Origin: Zelopaecilomyces penicillatus
Taxonomy: Eukaryota; Ascomycota; Sordariomycetes; Hypocreales; Pseudodiploosporaceae
NCBI GenBank assembly: GCA_005765155.1
Contig: VCCP01000001.1
Span: forward strand, 868,001-932,000
Direction: 5' to 3'
DNA: 64,000 nt
Part shown: positions 1-10,757 of the stretch, in pieces
Layout of the letters: the number at the start of each line of letters is the position of its first letter
Numbering within the stretch: position 1 is the stretch's first letter
Notes under the pieces: model-generated
What the model saw: the letters and a program-made list of their open reading frames with translations, nothing else
Database searches by the model: none
What the model was told of the DNA's origin: nothing
Program-made: the position numbers and the translations under genes

Positions 1-602
1 AGCCAGGGAGGTGCTACATATTCTGCAGAACCACTATCCCGAGAGGCTTGGCAAGGCTCTCATCATCAATGGTAAGTCGTAACCCGTTTTGAACCACTCA
101 ATACTCTCCCCCACGAATTCGAAAGATGTTGGAGGCTGACATGCGGATGTTTTCGATGCAACATACAGTTCCGTGGTTGGTATGGGGTTTCTTCAAAATC
201 ATCACCCCATTCATTGACCCAGTCACGCGCGAGAAGCTCAAGTTCAACGAGGACATGAAGCAGTACGTCCCCGCAGAGCAGCTCTGGAGCGGCGACTGGG
301 GCGGTGATCTGGACTTTGAGTACGACCACGCCACCTACTGGCCCGCTCTCAACGAGACGTGCCGGGTGAAGAGAGAGCAGAAGGAGGCCCGATGGGTGGC
401 TGCCGGCAAGGCAGTTGGCGAGTTGGAGGATTACCTAGTCGGTGGCACAGATGTCAGCGTCACCGGGTTCCAGTACCACGAGGGCGGCGCCGCCCAATCT
501 GTTGAAGGAGCTGCCGATGTGAGTGTGCTCGAGGAGAAGCTCGCCGAGACTAAACTTGAGGATGTGAAGACCAACAATGAGGCTGCTGTCGCCGCCGCCT
601 AG
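1..602 (+). CDS. CRAL-TRIO (Sec14-like) lipid-transfer protein, 3' part only
   Basis: This is the C-terminal part of a gene whose start lies left of the window. Exon 1..71 reads REVLHILQNHYPERLGKALIIN; an intron at 72..168 (GTAAGT donor, ACAG acceptor) joins it to VPWLVWGFFKIITPFIDP, and the frame runs to TAG at 600-602. The segment with LHILQNHYPERL, then VPWxVWGFFKxITPFIDPxTREKLKF and the GGDLDFEYDHATYWP stretch, is the second half of a CRAL-TRIO lipid-binding fold as found in fungal Sec14/Pdr16-like proteins. These proteins bind phosphatidylinositol or another lipid and move it between membranes. About 90 residues of low-complexity Glu/Ala/Val-rich tail follow the fold. Which Sec14 homologue it is cannot be settled without the missing N-terminal CRAL-TRIO-N domain. 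Splicing is inferred from frame continuity. Confidence 0.85.
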
Positions 603-988
603 ACTAGACCAGTCGGATCTTGGGATATACGCACACAACAGACGCACATGTGCAAACCGCACATGAAGAACTAGACTAGATGTCGGCATACACATTTGGA
701 GGCAGCATCTGGCCACTCATGAGAGGCTCACATTATAAAATCTCTCCTGCTTTTAAAGTGTTTGAATATAGAATACTAGATAAGGTAGACAATGATTTAA
801 AAGTCGAACTTTTTTTACATTTGCGAAGCTGTATCTTCTCACTATCGGGGTAACGAGGAGATTGTGATTTGGAGTTGAATTTTGTCACCTTCACAGAGTG
901 AATTCCGTATATCTTGCATGAGAGTGCCATTCTGACTTCCCTTAGCATCTCGGTCAGTTCTGTTATACTGGCTGGTAATTCCAGATGC

Positions 989-1004
989 AGAGAGAGAGAG
1001 AGAG
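989..1004. repeat. (AG)n microsatellite
   Basis: Eight AG units in a row in intergenic DNA downstream of the Sec14-like gene. Confidence 0.85.
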
Positions 1005-1544
1005 ATACTGTGTTAGACACAGCATACATGCATGTTAATCAAACCTGGAAAGCTTCTTCCATTTGGGCCGGTCGGGATGTGAATATGAATAAACACGTGT
1101 CTGATCAGGCATATATACATGTAAAGGACGAATCGATGTTAGAAATGATAACAATCATCAATCAGAGGCCTCATTAGATTAGGGGTACCCTGACCGAATT
1201 AGCCACTGCAGTAGCAAGCCAAGCCAACAACATTGTCCTACCTCGAACCCTTAACAAATCCACACACGTATTTATAAATATATTACTTACTCTCCGTATC
1301 ATGAGATACACTGTGAACAACAATGTCCCTCACCGGGGTGGTACCACAGCGAGCCCATTCCAAAGACTTGCTATAGAATGCCCAAGCCACCACCAACATG
1401 TCCTAAGATGATAGAAAGACAAACTAAGGAAAACTCGATTTCAAGCCAACACAACATCACCCGAAGAGACGGCGAGTATGCAGGACGAATCATCGACCTA
1501 CTCTATCGGTACCAGTGTAGCAATAACAGCCACCAACCAACAAT

Positions 1545-1571
1545 CACCACCACCACCACCACCACCACCAC
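1545..1571. repeat. (CAC)n microsatellite
   Basis: About nine CAC/ACC triplets in a row. Short open frames across it are low-complexity Thr or Val runs and are not believable genes. Confidence 0.85.
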
Positions 1572-2179
1572 TTTCCCTCCTCCTCCAACAGACGTTACAC
1601 TTTGTTGGTGTTTGTCACGCCACAACCGCGAGTAACGCCCGACTCTAGCGTACCCAAACTGTTGGGACCAAGAAACCCCGTTCAAAGCCACCAACCTTCA
1701 CCGGCTAGACTCCTTCTCATCCGTCTCTTCTTCCGCTGCTTCCCTCCGCCGCCCCGTCTGCCCTGTCTACATAGGCCCAATACTCTCGTTAGAGAAGAAA
1801 AGAAAAATGTGTGTACCGTACGCTTGTGACACAGCAATTACCTTGGTCTATAAACAAACAGAAAAAACGGACCCAATTATTGGATCACGAAAAGCTCTGC
1901 CAAGTCATGCCCATCCGGACCCTTGCGCAAAAGTACTCGAACGGACGCTGTCTTTGCATATCTTCCGGTTCATCTCTCTCGTCGAATAAATGGGCTTTGA
2001 ATCGCTAGGCCTCATTATTGTAAGCATGTGAGATCCTACTTGGCAATCTAACGCCCCTGAATGACCATTGACGGGCGTCTGTGTGAGTAATCTAGCGTTT
2101 GTTTGGCGTATGATCCCGTTATACCGTGTGCTGGCGGTGCAGGTCATTATCTCCCAACTATCCATCTGACGATAACTTC

Positions 2180-2398
2180 CCAGCGTTTTTTTTTCCCCTT
2201 CAGCCCAATCTAAGCACCAACAGCATAGAGGAGTGCAACGCAGTCTCTCTCATCTCTCCTGCTATCTTACTCTCTCGCTCTCTCATTTCCTCCACCGCCA
2301 CTTCTACTCACAAAATCGCGCCCCCCTCCATGCAGGAGACCGTTACTTCGCTCGCTGCTCCCGCCTCCAGGTCGAATGAGACAAGGACCCCGGGATAA
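2180..2398 (+). other. leader-like pyrimidine-rich stretch with a 22-codon ORF
   Basis: From about 2185 the plus strand becomes rich in CT runs and in CA/AC-rich words typical of fungal 5' untranslated leaders. It leads to an ATG at 2330 in a C-rich context (CCCTCCATGCAGG). The frame from this ATG ends at 2398 after 22 codons. I cannot find a following exon that gives a recognisable protein. It may be the 5' end of an unrecognised transcript, a non-coding RNA or a coincidence of composition. Confidence 0.2.
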
Positions 2399-5271
2399 TT
2401 CGCTTTGGGAATTGGGCACTACTAGAAAAAAAGATCACGCGCCGAGCAAATCGCGGTGTCTGCTTCAGGTCTGGTGCTCGCTCTCACCTTACTCTTGCCT
2501 TCCCTTCCGTGGACCCCCTCCCTCTGACGTGGTTCCCGTGTGTTCGGGAAGCGTGTGCGTGCATGAATGACGAGCCGAGCCGATCAATGAAATCAACCTT
2601 TGAGAGTTACCCAGCCTTTACTTTGCATTCGTTTTGTTACCAACCAACAACACATTAGCCATGCAGCACCCGTAGCACCACCCCACCTGGACACACATTT
2701 GCCGGGCCCCCCAAAAGTTCGACAGCGCTTAAGGTGTATCGAACTGCGAGTCCTCAGCCCTATCAGGAAGCTCAAGGTACTTGTTAGCTTGCAGAATCAT
2801 TATAGCAGGGGCCGTCTCTAATATAAATGCTGTTGGCCTGCTTCTCAAAGCTAGCAATTGTTGGGGATCGCAACCCGCGGCCATGGTTTCATGGCCGTTG
2901 TTGGCTCTGTCACGGCCGGCAACAATGGGGTCGCAATAACAATAAGAATGATAACAAATGTACCTGGCAGTTAGTAATAGGTATGCAATTAAGTTGTTGT
3001 AAGCTGCAGCCATCAAAATGCGGTATGATGTCCTATTTCCCTTTTAGGTGCATGGCCTGTGGGTGAGGTCTGTTTGTGAAGACCCTCTCCTTTGCATGCC
3101 CCAGCTGCCAAAGCGCCGTGCAGCCTATTCTTCCACCCGCCGCCCCCAAAGCGGCCTTTTCATTCGTACGCACACGCGCCTACCACGAGCGCTGTGTGAT
3201 GAATGCAGGTATTTCAGCCGAGCAACCCGTTAGTTGTTTTTATTTGCTGTTCGTTGTTTGTTGTTGTTTTGCGCCTTCTCTCTGCCTCATCGTACATGTC
3301 GCATATCGTCATCCTTGTTAGCGACTGAATATCGGCTTCGTGAAGACCCCCCACTCAGATGTCATGCCAATCTTGCACAGCCTTGCCGACCCAAGATAAT
3401 TTCCCTTCGGGGACTCGGCAAATACTTTTTAATGATGAGACCGAGACCAATTTCATGGCCTGCATCTCAACTCAGAAAGGCGTCTTGGCTAGCTATTCAA
3501 CAGGTAATGGCCGAGGAGAGGAGAAAATGTGCCAGCTGGTGGTAAGGCAGATTATCTACCACCACAAAAAGAGTGGAAAATGAACTCAAGGTGAAAAACA
3601 TCCGTTTCTTCCAGTGTCGTATCAATATGGCCACCGAAAAGCAAAACTGGGGCCACTTCGGGCATCGAGAAAAGGAAACCCACAGCATAGCGCATGAAGG
3701 TGCAAACATATTGCAGTCACAGCATGATGCGTGCTTCGAATTCTACCCAGACTTTGTGGTTGCAACATACCTCAGCCCGTAAGATATTTAACCGTACTGC
3801 TGGCATTGTACATATAGCATACATAATAACTTCAAATAAACAGACATGTATGATATATGGCGACCTGATTAAGGTCGGCTTCCATGACTACTTCTTTGAG
3901 CAAACTCATGGCGGTGGTGGCGGGATATTGACTCGTAGACACACAGACGCGCGCTACAGGTTGCACCGCAGGTCAACTAACCACTTCATACCCAGAACAG
4001 AAACAATGTGCCCAGCCGGTAGTAGAAAGTCGGTCTTTGGCCATACAGAGGCCTCCCTGGAAAGCCGAAGTATGGACATCAAATACCTCCATTGGCCTAC
4101 GTAAATCCGACCGCCGTTCGTGCACCAACGCATATGTTCCGTTCTGGTTGTTGGCCGGCTCTGGTTTCCGTCCAGCATTGTCTCTGGCCATCCCACTTCG
4201 CCAACTGCCCCTCCCCCACCTTGAGCTGGCGCCCTATCTCAGCCTGTTTGTTGACTTGTTAGTCTTATTTCTTCCTCCCTATTCCCTTTTTATCAAATAA
4301 ATTGGCTGGGAGATTTGTGTCGTCTCCTCATATTCTAATCATAGCCAGCATTGAGTACTAACGATGTTTCCCAGTCAACCATATCCTGGTACATACCACG
4401 TTATCTGGTAACAAACATAAAAGTACAGGTATCCACTGCCAGTGATAGTCAGAGAGTCTTCAAGCACTGACGTAGGGCGGCTTCAAAAACAGAGAGTCCG
4501 GCAACCCGACAAGCCAGTCCTCGCCCGTCAGGCAGCTGGGCGCTTGCGTCCTACGTTTGCCTGAACACCCGATCTAGCCCTTGGCGCGGCCTACATCTGC
4601 AGGGGTCAAAGAAAGAGGGTGGTGAAGAGATGGTGGCCACCCGCCTCCAAGGTCAAGCTAGCCAACAGGCAACACACGTACAATCTTTGCCTCTCTTCCG
4701 CAATGTAGTCATTTCCCTCAACACCACGAGCCATCGTGGGGGATCTGTCCAATCGTAAGCTTTGCCACCACCTTAGTGTCTTGCTTGGTTGTATATGCCC
4801 CTCCTAGGACTCTGGCCAGCTCTGGGACCTAGGCGGCCTGCGACTAAGCGGCCCTATGTCGTTATGTGAGAGAGGATACCTTACCTTATTAGGTAGACTG
4901 GTTAAGCATTGAGTCGGTCTAGATCAGTTCGTAGTACCGCTATGGCTGTGAGAATCGTGCTTTTCTGTCCATGTGGTGGCGTGTAATTCGCATATCTAGG
5001 CAGGCAGCTGGCGAACTGTTGTACTGTTTTCACCACCCTCACAACTGTTCTCTCATTTTCTCTTTTCCCCCCTCTGTTTAGTAGCAAGCAAAGACAGAAC
5101 CTTTGGGCTCTTGTCACACTCTTTGCTGCATCTGTGCCAACGAAAGAAAACAAGCAGTGGAAGTGAAGGACTGCACTTGCAAATTTGTTGCTCTAGTAAC
5201 CTTTAGAAGAGTCCAGCTTTTCCCAACCACCACATTTTGGTTCTTTCGCCTCGAATTGAAGATCTTTTACC

Positions 5272-7337
5272 ATGGTTTCCATGATGGAAAGCTTCACCAA
5301 GATAGGTCTTCCACCTATATTTCAACAACATATATCAAATGCGTCGACCAATCAGTCCGACCCCGGAGGCGGTTCGTTTTCTGCCGATATGATGGATACT
5401 ATCCTCGTTACCGCTGGGCAGGCATCGCCTCTTATGCAGACTATTCTTTTCGTTTACCGGTTAATTGGCTCACACCTAGGTTTTGATCCTTCTGTTGTGC
5501 TGACAATGCTTGGCTTCCTCTGGGGCGCCTCCAAGATTGGATCTCAGATATACGGATATGTAGAGCATTTCATCAACTGCCACTTTATGTGCGCAATGTA
5601 TGTCTCTGAGGACGATCACATCTACCAGCATCTGATGAAGTGGCTTTCTCAACAGCCAAGTATCCGGAATAATCAGTCTCTCATGGCCCAGACAGTATGG
5701 AAAAGTGCATGGGAGGAAGAGGACGAGCTTGAAGGGGCATTGTTTTGGACTGATGGTGGAGATGACGATGGCGGCGATCGCAAGTACCTAAATTTCTCCA
5801 ACCAGGCAGCAAGATCAGTAAGTGTTCTTTTGAGTCTGCGAACATGATTCATCAAGGGGTCATTCGATAGCTAACGATTGATTTCACGCGCTCAGAGCCC
5901 AAGATTCGTACCAGCAATGGGATCCACCAAGTTCTGGCATAAGGGGTCTTACTTCAGCGTCAACAGAAGAAAAGAGTCATTGGTTAACACAAGTGGATGG
6001 GGAGCCATGAAAGACCTCGAGGAAATAAGGGTTTCATGCTTTGGTCGGAGTATTGGTGAGTAAGAGACGAACTACACACTTTATCCAGACTTGTTACCTT
6101 ACAGCGAAATGATGGTGTTTGCTAATTTTGAATCTCAGTACCCCTAAAGCAGCTTTTGGCTGATGCGAAGAATCTGTATTACGACGACACCCACCAGAAG
6201 ACCACGATATATCGCCCAAGAGCTAAAGAGCTCCGTCGCGACTATAACATGTGGCAGCAAGTTGCACGCCGCCCTGTCCGGCCGATGCGTACTGTAGTCC
6301 TTGACTCTACAGAAAAGCATGATGTCTTGGCAGACATCAATGAATACTTGCATCCCTCAACCCCTCGATGGTACGCATCGCGCGGCATCCCTTTGCGAAG
6401 AGGATATCTGTTTCATGGGCCACCCGGTACCGGAAAGACCAGCTTTTCATTCGCATTGGCTGGAGTGTTCGGCATTGATATCTATGTCATTAGCCTGCAA
6501 GATGTCAATGTAACTGAAGAAGACTTGGCCAGTTTATTTACGAAATTGCCTCGGAGATGTATTGTCCTTCTCGAAGACATTGACACCGCCGGATTACGTC
6601 GAGATTCCAAATCCGACCCAGAAGACAAGGACCAAACCGCAAAGGAGGAGGACAAGAAGAAGGAAAAGGTAGAGAAGAAGAAAGAGAAAGCAGAAAAGAA
6701 GAAGAAGGAAGAGGCGGAAGCGAAAAATGACAGCAACAGTGACTCCGAGACGAGCGAGGATGAACAGAAAATAAAGAAGAAACGAAAGCAAAAGAAGGAC
6801 GGGAAGACTGCAGCAACCTCGCCAGAGAGTATATCTTTGTCCGGGCTTCTCAACGCCATCGACGGTGTCGCCTCCCACGAGGGCCGTGTTCTGATCATGA
6901 CAACCAACAAACCCGAGTCACTTGACGAGGCGCTTATCCGGCCAGGTCGTGTTGATGTCCAGGTCAGCTTCACCAATGCCACAAGCGTACAGGCTGCAGA
7001 GTTGTTCCACCGGATGTACGAGGCGTCCAGATCCAAACAGTCGAACTCGATTGTGGACAAGATTGCCGATAAGATGGCCAGCGTCAACGGCCAGCCCAAA
7101 GAGTCCCAGGAGGAGCTTTCGGAAGAACTGATGAGCATAACAGCTGAGGAGATGAAAAGCATCGCCAACGAGTTTGGGCGTCGGATTCCCGAGGGGACAT
7201 TTTCGCCGGCAGAGATACAAGGTTTCTTGCTCAAGCGAAAGAAGTGTCCACGCAAGGCTGTTGAAGACGTGGCGAGTTGGGTTGAGGCAACTCTGAAGCA
7301 AAAGGAGGCACATTCCAAGGTCCTAACGGTTCAATAA
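5272..7337 (+). CDS. BCS1-like AAA ATPase
   Basis: Three exons (5272..5817, 5896..6055, 6139..7337) give 634 residues; both introns are GTAAGT/GTGAGT to CAG. The start sits in a strong context (TTACCATGG). A likely membrane segment lies around residues 60-95, followed by a BCS1-type N-terminal region. The AAA module has Walker A GPPGTGKTS at 329-337, Walker B VLLEDID at 378-384 and the sensor stretch RVLIMTTNKPESLDEALIRP with its PGR motif. Bcs1 itself inserts the Rieske protein into mitochondrial complex III. Filamentous fungi carry several paralogues, and this one differs from true Bcs1 in its longer N-terminus and in a Lys/Glu-rich insert of about 75 residues directly after Walker B. Mitochondrial location is inferred from the family. 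A role in complex III assembly should not be assumed. Confidence 0.85.
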
Positions 7338-8159
7338 TGACGGCAACTCCAAGTCGGCGGGGAAGCTCTTTCTGGCAGGCTGTTGGGAAGGCACAACCGA
7401 AAATCCCGGATGGTAGGGAAGTGTTCTCTCAAGGCAAATGGACCAATCCTAGGACCCTATGACATTATGATATGCATTATTCTTCAGCAATTGCTTATGA
7501 TACCTTCGGTATTTCTTTTTTTTTTTCTGCGTCATATTTAGTCAGAACAATCTTGCCTGTGTATTTTGCTGCTCTTCACACATTGTGAACGCTTGTGCAG
7601 ACAGTTTCAGTAGACGTAACCATGATGATAGAGCAGTAGTCTTGGATTTAAAATGCTTGACACCTCTAGCCAAACAATAGAATGCAAAGCCATTATGGTT
7701 CTACGCTTGATACGCTTCACACATATCATGTTGACAGCAGGGGTTAGCTTCCACATGTAGCCGCCTCGAAGCAATATCGTGCAATGCACAATAAGCGGCA
7801 TGTTTCAGGTACCTTAGGTAGCTCTTGGTTTAAAGGATACAAGAACCAAGCAAATGTTGGGTTATAATTATAATAGGCAATCAGTAGAAATGTCCATCCT
7901 TTATATTGAAGCGTAGGTAGCGGGATTGTTGTTCTTCCATGACTTGAGCAGCCCACAGCCTCAGTGTCCAGGCACCTCTTTACAGAAGGCACTCCACTAT
8001 CGGCAGCACCCCACGCTCCGTCATGCTACATTCGCAGCTCTACCTAACCTCCACAACCTCAAAGCACCTGCACACACAGATCATTCACAACCTCGAGTTT
8101 CATTCTGACAGCATGCGCTGTGGTCCAGCACGGCCACGACAAGCACAACTACCACCGTA
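7338..8159. other. intergenic: BCS1-like 3' flank and TRS31 promoter
   Basis: Contains a T-rich run near 7514-7527 consistent with 3' processing of the BCS1-like transcript. A palindromic intergenic motif (GTACCTTAGGTAG) lies at about 7809-7821. From about 7990 to 8159 a CA- and C-rich leader precedes TRS31. No gene seen. Confidence 0.6.
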
Positions 8160-8916
8160 ATGGCGAATACGCAGCCCAACATGTCATCCGGCAAGGAGTC
8201 TGGACTACGAGTGCCCAGCAATGGCAAGACGATATACCACCGACCGCTGAACCGAACCAAGGCGGGCGAGCTCAGCCAGGCCAGTTTTGCGTACCTCTTT
8301 GGAGAGATGGTGACGTATGCGCAACGCCGCGTCAAGGGAATCCAGGAGCTTGAACAAAGGTATGCAGGAATTCTATCGCCAGCCTGGTGGTCAGCATGAG
8401 TCTCTCAGCTTGGCCCGCAGCGCCCCAATGAGTTCGGATATGCGCAAACGGCTGACATGGCTTTCCAATGGCAGACTCAATGTCCAAGGCTACGCTATAG
8501 GCATTAAACTCCTCGACCTCCTCCTTTTTCGCGAGCCCCCGCGCACTCAAATACGCCCTCAGAACATCATTGCCCTGTTACATTTCATCAAGCAAAACGT
8601 GTGGCAGCACCTTTTCAACCGACAGGCCGACCGGCTAGAGAAGTCGAGTGATGCAGACAAGCCTGACGAGTATATGATTATTGATAACGAGCCTTTGGTA
8701 AATCAGTATATCAGCGTTCCACGAGAAATGAGCCAGCTCAATTGCGCTGCATTCGTCGCGGGCATCGTCGAAGGCGTCTGCGATGGAGCAGACTTCCCTG
8801 CCAAGGTGACAGCACATACAGTTAGCGAGGGGGAGATGTGGCCTGGCAAGACGGTGTTTTTGGTCAAGTTCAAAATGGGGGTTGTGGAGAGAGAGGCGTT
8901 CCTTGCGAAGAGTTGA
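8160..8916 (+). CDS. TRS31: TRAPP complex subunit Trs31 (TRAPPC5)
   Basis: Two exons (8160..8359, 8475..8916) give 213 residues; the GTATGC-GCAG intron splits an Arg codon (AG|A). The product is a Bet3-family longin-like subunit of the TRAPP complex, which acts as a Rab (Ypt1) exchange factor and tether in ER-Golgi traffic. Supporting stretches are TIYHRPLNRTKAGELSQASF and the YLFGEMV segment near the start. Further support comes from GIKLLDLLLFREPP, then FIKQNVWQHLF, and SQLNCAAFVAGIVEG near the C-terminus, all characteristic of TRAPPC5. The length is close to the animal form and shorter than the yeast protein. It is convergent with the minus-strand Apc13 candidate, with 336 bp between the two stop codons. 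Confidence 0.93.
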
Positions 8917-9252
8917 GCAGCTTAAGGAAACATAACTGCCGGGTTCTTCAACTAACACGGGAGCGGCATGGTATGGAGTTCGGGAGTTTGAGATGGGATT
9001 GACTACTTTTGATGATGTTTATATGACATGTAGTGGCTGGAACTTAGGTGCAGCTTTCCCCTAGCAAAGGTGACTGATGAACATGGAGCAATGCATACAA
9101 AGCAAACAAGAATCGTGTCCTTTCAAACGCCATGCCTGACTTATGAAGTCCTGCAAGTCCCCGAAACAGTCTTCACATAGGTGGGAAGCTCAGGGTAAAG
9201 CTCAAGCTTTTAGCGCATCAAATACAAACATCCAATCATTCAGAAACGCCCA
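8917..9252. other. convergent intergenic spacer TRS31 / APC13
   Basis: Short spacer between two stop codons facing each other; it must hold both 3' ends. No further feature seen. Confidence 0.6.
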
Positions 9253-9636
9253 TCATCGAGGTAATCCCTTAGGAGCTTTACCAGGCCCATCTGCCTTGCT
9301 CACCGGGCCCGGTCCCTTGTTCATCAAATCCGTCAGCCCCAAGTCCTTCCAAGATGCTTCCTTGACATGCTGAGTAGCACGTTGGATACCAAACGCGGCG
9401 TGTTGGTCAGGCACGACGTCGTCTTCATCCTCCGGGTTGATAGGCTGATGCTGTGGGGGCACATAAATCTCGTCTTCTGGAAGTCTGTCCTTGCAAAAGT
9501 CCTCAAAGAGATCAGCGTCGCCCGGCCGATGCATGTGCACGTATGTGAAGGAGGAGTCTTTATTCTGTATGTCAAGTGACGGCATCACCGCTTCCATGTC
9601 AGTGACAAGTGATTCCCTTGAAACGAGCCATGGCAT
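9253..9636 (-). CDS. probable anaphase-promoting complex subunit 13 (Apc13/Swm1-like)
   Basis: The single-exon frame gives 127 residues. Two stretches match the Apc13 signature: DLFEDFCKDRLPEDEIYVPP, equivalent to the D-x-W-x-x-D-x-LP-x-E-D-x-x-x-P core of animal Apc13, and WKDLGLTDLM near the C-terminus, equivalent to WTDLALQYL. Apc13 is a small extended subunit that stabilises the TPR lobe of the APC/C, the ubiquitin ligase for mitotic cyclins and securin. The start at 9636 gives 20-30 residues of unmatched N-terminus; in-frame ATGs at 9597 and 9585 are alternatives, and an unseen 5' intron is possible. The acidic PEDEDDVVPDQHAAFGI middle part is not from animal Apc13 but fits a fungal variant. 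The assignment rests on motif recall alone, with no database search. Confidence 0.65.
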   Translation of the reverse strand: MPWLVSRESLVTDMEAVMPSLDIQNKDSSFTYVHMHRPGDADLFEDFCKDRLPEDEIYVPPQHQPINPEDEDDVVPDQHAAFGIQRATQHVKEASWKDLGLTDLMNKGPGPVSKADGPGKAPKGLPR

Positions 9637-9939
9637 AGGAAGCGTAACAGGTGGGAATGTACCATTTTTAGGACGGGTTTCGGTTTCGCATTATTGAGCA
9701 GCAACACTATGGGATGATGACAAGTGAGCCCTGTGCATAAACAATGACAGACAGGTGGGGCGGCAGGTTGGAGAGCTCTAGGGGGCACCTAACGCGTCGC
9801 GCTGATCTGAGCTTCCCCCATGTTCTCGTTTGATATTCCATGAAAGGCAATTAAAATGCTCGATTATCACCAGAAACTCTACCAGCTCTAATATGGTTAT
9901 AGGATGCTTTTCGATTGTGTTTAAACATCTGCCTTCGAA

Positions 9940-10003
9940 ACTCACAAGTCTTGACTCCCTCACGTTTCCTCCAGGGATGCTGTCAAATGATGGAGGCGTT
10001 GTA
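9940..10003 (+). pseudogene. decayed CAND1 fragment (piece A)
   Basis: The bases around TTTCCTCCAGGGATGCTG at 9965-9982 match CAND1 at 11322-11339 in 17 of 18 positions, and weaker similarity extends on both sides. In translation TSLDSLTFPPGMLSNDGGVV aligns with CAND1 TSKVVLPPVPPGMLQDEGDV. The frame closes soon after, at 10043-10045. It is too short and isolated to be functional. On its own it could be chance, but piece B nearby makes a duplicated fragment the better reading. Confidence 0.5.
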
Positions 10004-10254
10004 CTCAGGGTTAAGTTGCAATATCAAGTGCTCCTAGCCCTCTAGCATAAAATCATGAGCAGATATATTCATCTACGTCCTGTCCACATTTGTCACTGCT
10101 TGGCTCTATTTTTACTTTTGTTTCTGAAAGAGGACGACTGGCCATGGTAAAAAATGGTAGCCCTAGAAGCAGATGCTCGATATGAAATGCTTGAGAAAAC
10201 CAAAGCCTGAAGAACATCGGATAAACAGATTTCCCTTTTTGGACCACTCCTCCA

Positions 10255-10313
10255 TTTGTCGATCCTGGGTGCTATAATCGGCGTGGGCAGCACCTTACCC
10301 ACAAGCGGACCAA
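10255..10313 (-). pseudogene. inverted CAND1 fragment (piece B)
   Basis: Read on the minus strand, this 59-base stretch is nearly identical to CAND1 at 11046-11100, the first bases of exon 2. It carries three substitutions and one 3-base insertion. Its translation FGPLVGKVLPTPIIAPRIDK corresponds to LGPLVGKVPTPIIAPMIDK in the intact gene, and the match stops abruptly on both sides. The near identity suggests a young event. It lies about 0.8 kb from the parent and in the opposite orientation. Confidence 0.8.
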
Positions 10314-10455
10314 ACATTAATCTGGAAGCAAACACAAGCACAGGTTCCTTTGTGTCATTCGAGGTCCGACAGGATGGGAAAGAACGCCGTTGATTTGATT
10401 GCCCACCCCTGATAAAATAAGATAGCCTGAATATCTATCTAACTGGAGGATTTTA

Positions 10456-10495
10456 GATATTGTTGGATATTGTTAGATATTGCTAGACATTGCTA
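10456..10495. repeat. 10-bp tandem repeat in the CAND1 upstream region
   Basis: Four head-to-tail copies of GATATTGYTR: units start at 10456, 10466, 10476 and 10486, the last reading GACATTGCTA, with a partial fifth copy after it. The array lies about 260 bp before the CAND1 start codon. The period is close to one DNA helical turn. Confidence 0.85.
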
Positions 10496-10757
10496 GAGAT
10501 GTCACTATGGAATGTCCTAGGGCGGCTTTGTTTGTCACCCAGCTGCGACCTTGCAGGGGTAGTTATCCGTTTACGCCTCTCCCCCGCCTACCGTGAGCAG
10601 CCTAGAGCTCTGCTTTACCCCACCAATGCCTTCCGCCTCGAAGACTCCAACCAACCAACAACACCCAGTAGTCATTCTCACACCATCACGCTTTCTCTTC
10701 CTTCTTCCTCCTCAGGTCGCCTTCGATTAACGGGCTCAGCCATCCAAACACCACCCG

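Larger units (their letters stand above)
603..5271. other. gene-poor intergenic region (4.7 kb)
   Basis: No reading frame here resembles a known protein and none shows convincing splice structure. It holds the 3' flank of the Sec14-like gene, short simple repeats at 989-1004 and 1545-1571, a pyrimidine-rich stretch near 2180-2335 that looks like a transcript leader, and the promoter of the BCS1-like gene. A copy of a dispersed intergenic motif (TACCTTATTAGGTAG) lies near 4878-4892. I searched by eye for tRNA and 5S rRNA signatures and saw none. Confidence 0.6.
9637..10757. other. divergent region APC13 / CAND1
   Basis: This 1.1 kb holds the presumed promoters of both genes, two broken fragments resembling CAND1 coding sequence (listed separately), a 10-bp tandem repeat at 10456-10495, and a pyrimidine-rich leader from about 10620 to 10757. 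No intact gene seen. Confidence 0.6.

Noticed and set aside
1378..1694. Frames with His/Thr or Val runs
   Set aside because: They are translations of the (CAC)n microsatellite.
6482..7318. Long antisense open frame (278 codons) across the BCS1-like gene
   Set aside because: It is a mirror of the Lys/Glu-rich insert, giving Phe/Ser runs; the plus strand carries a clear AAA protein.
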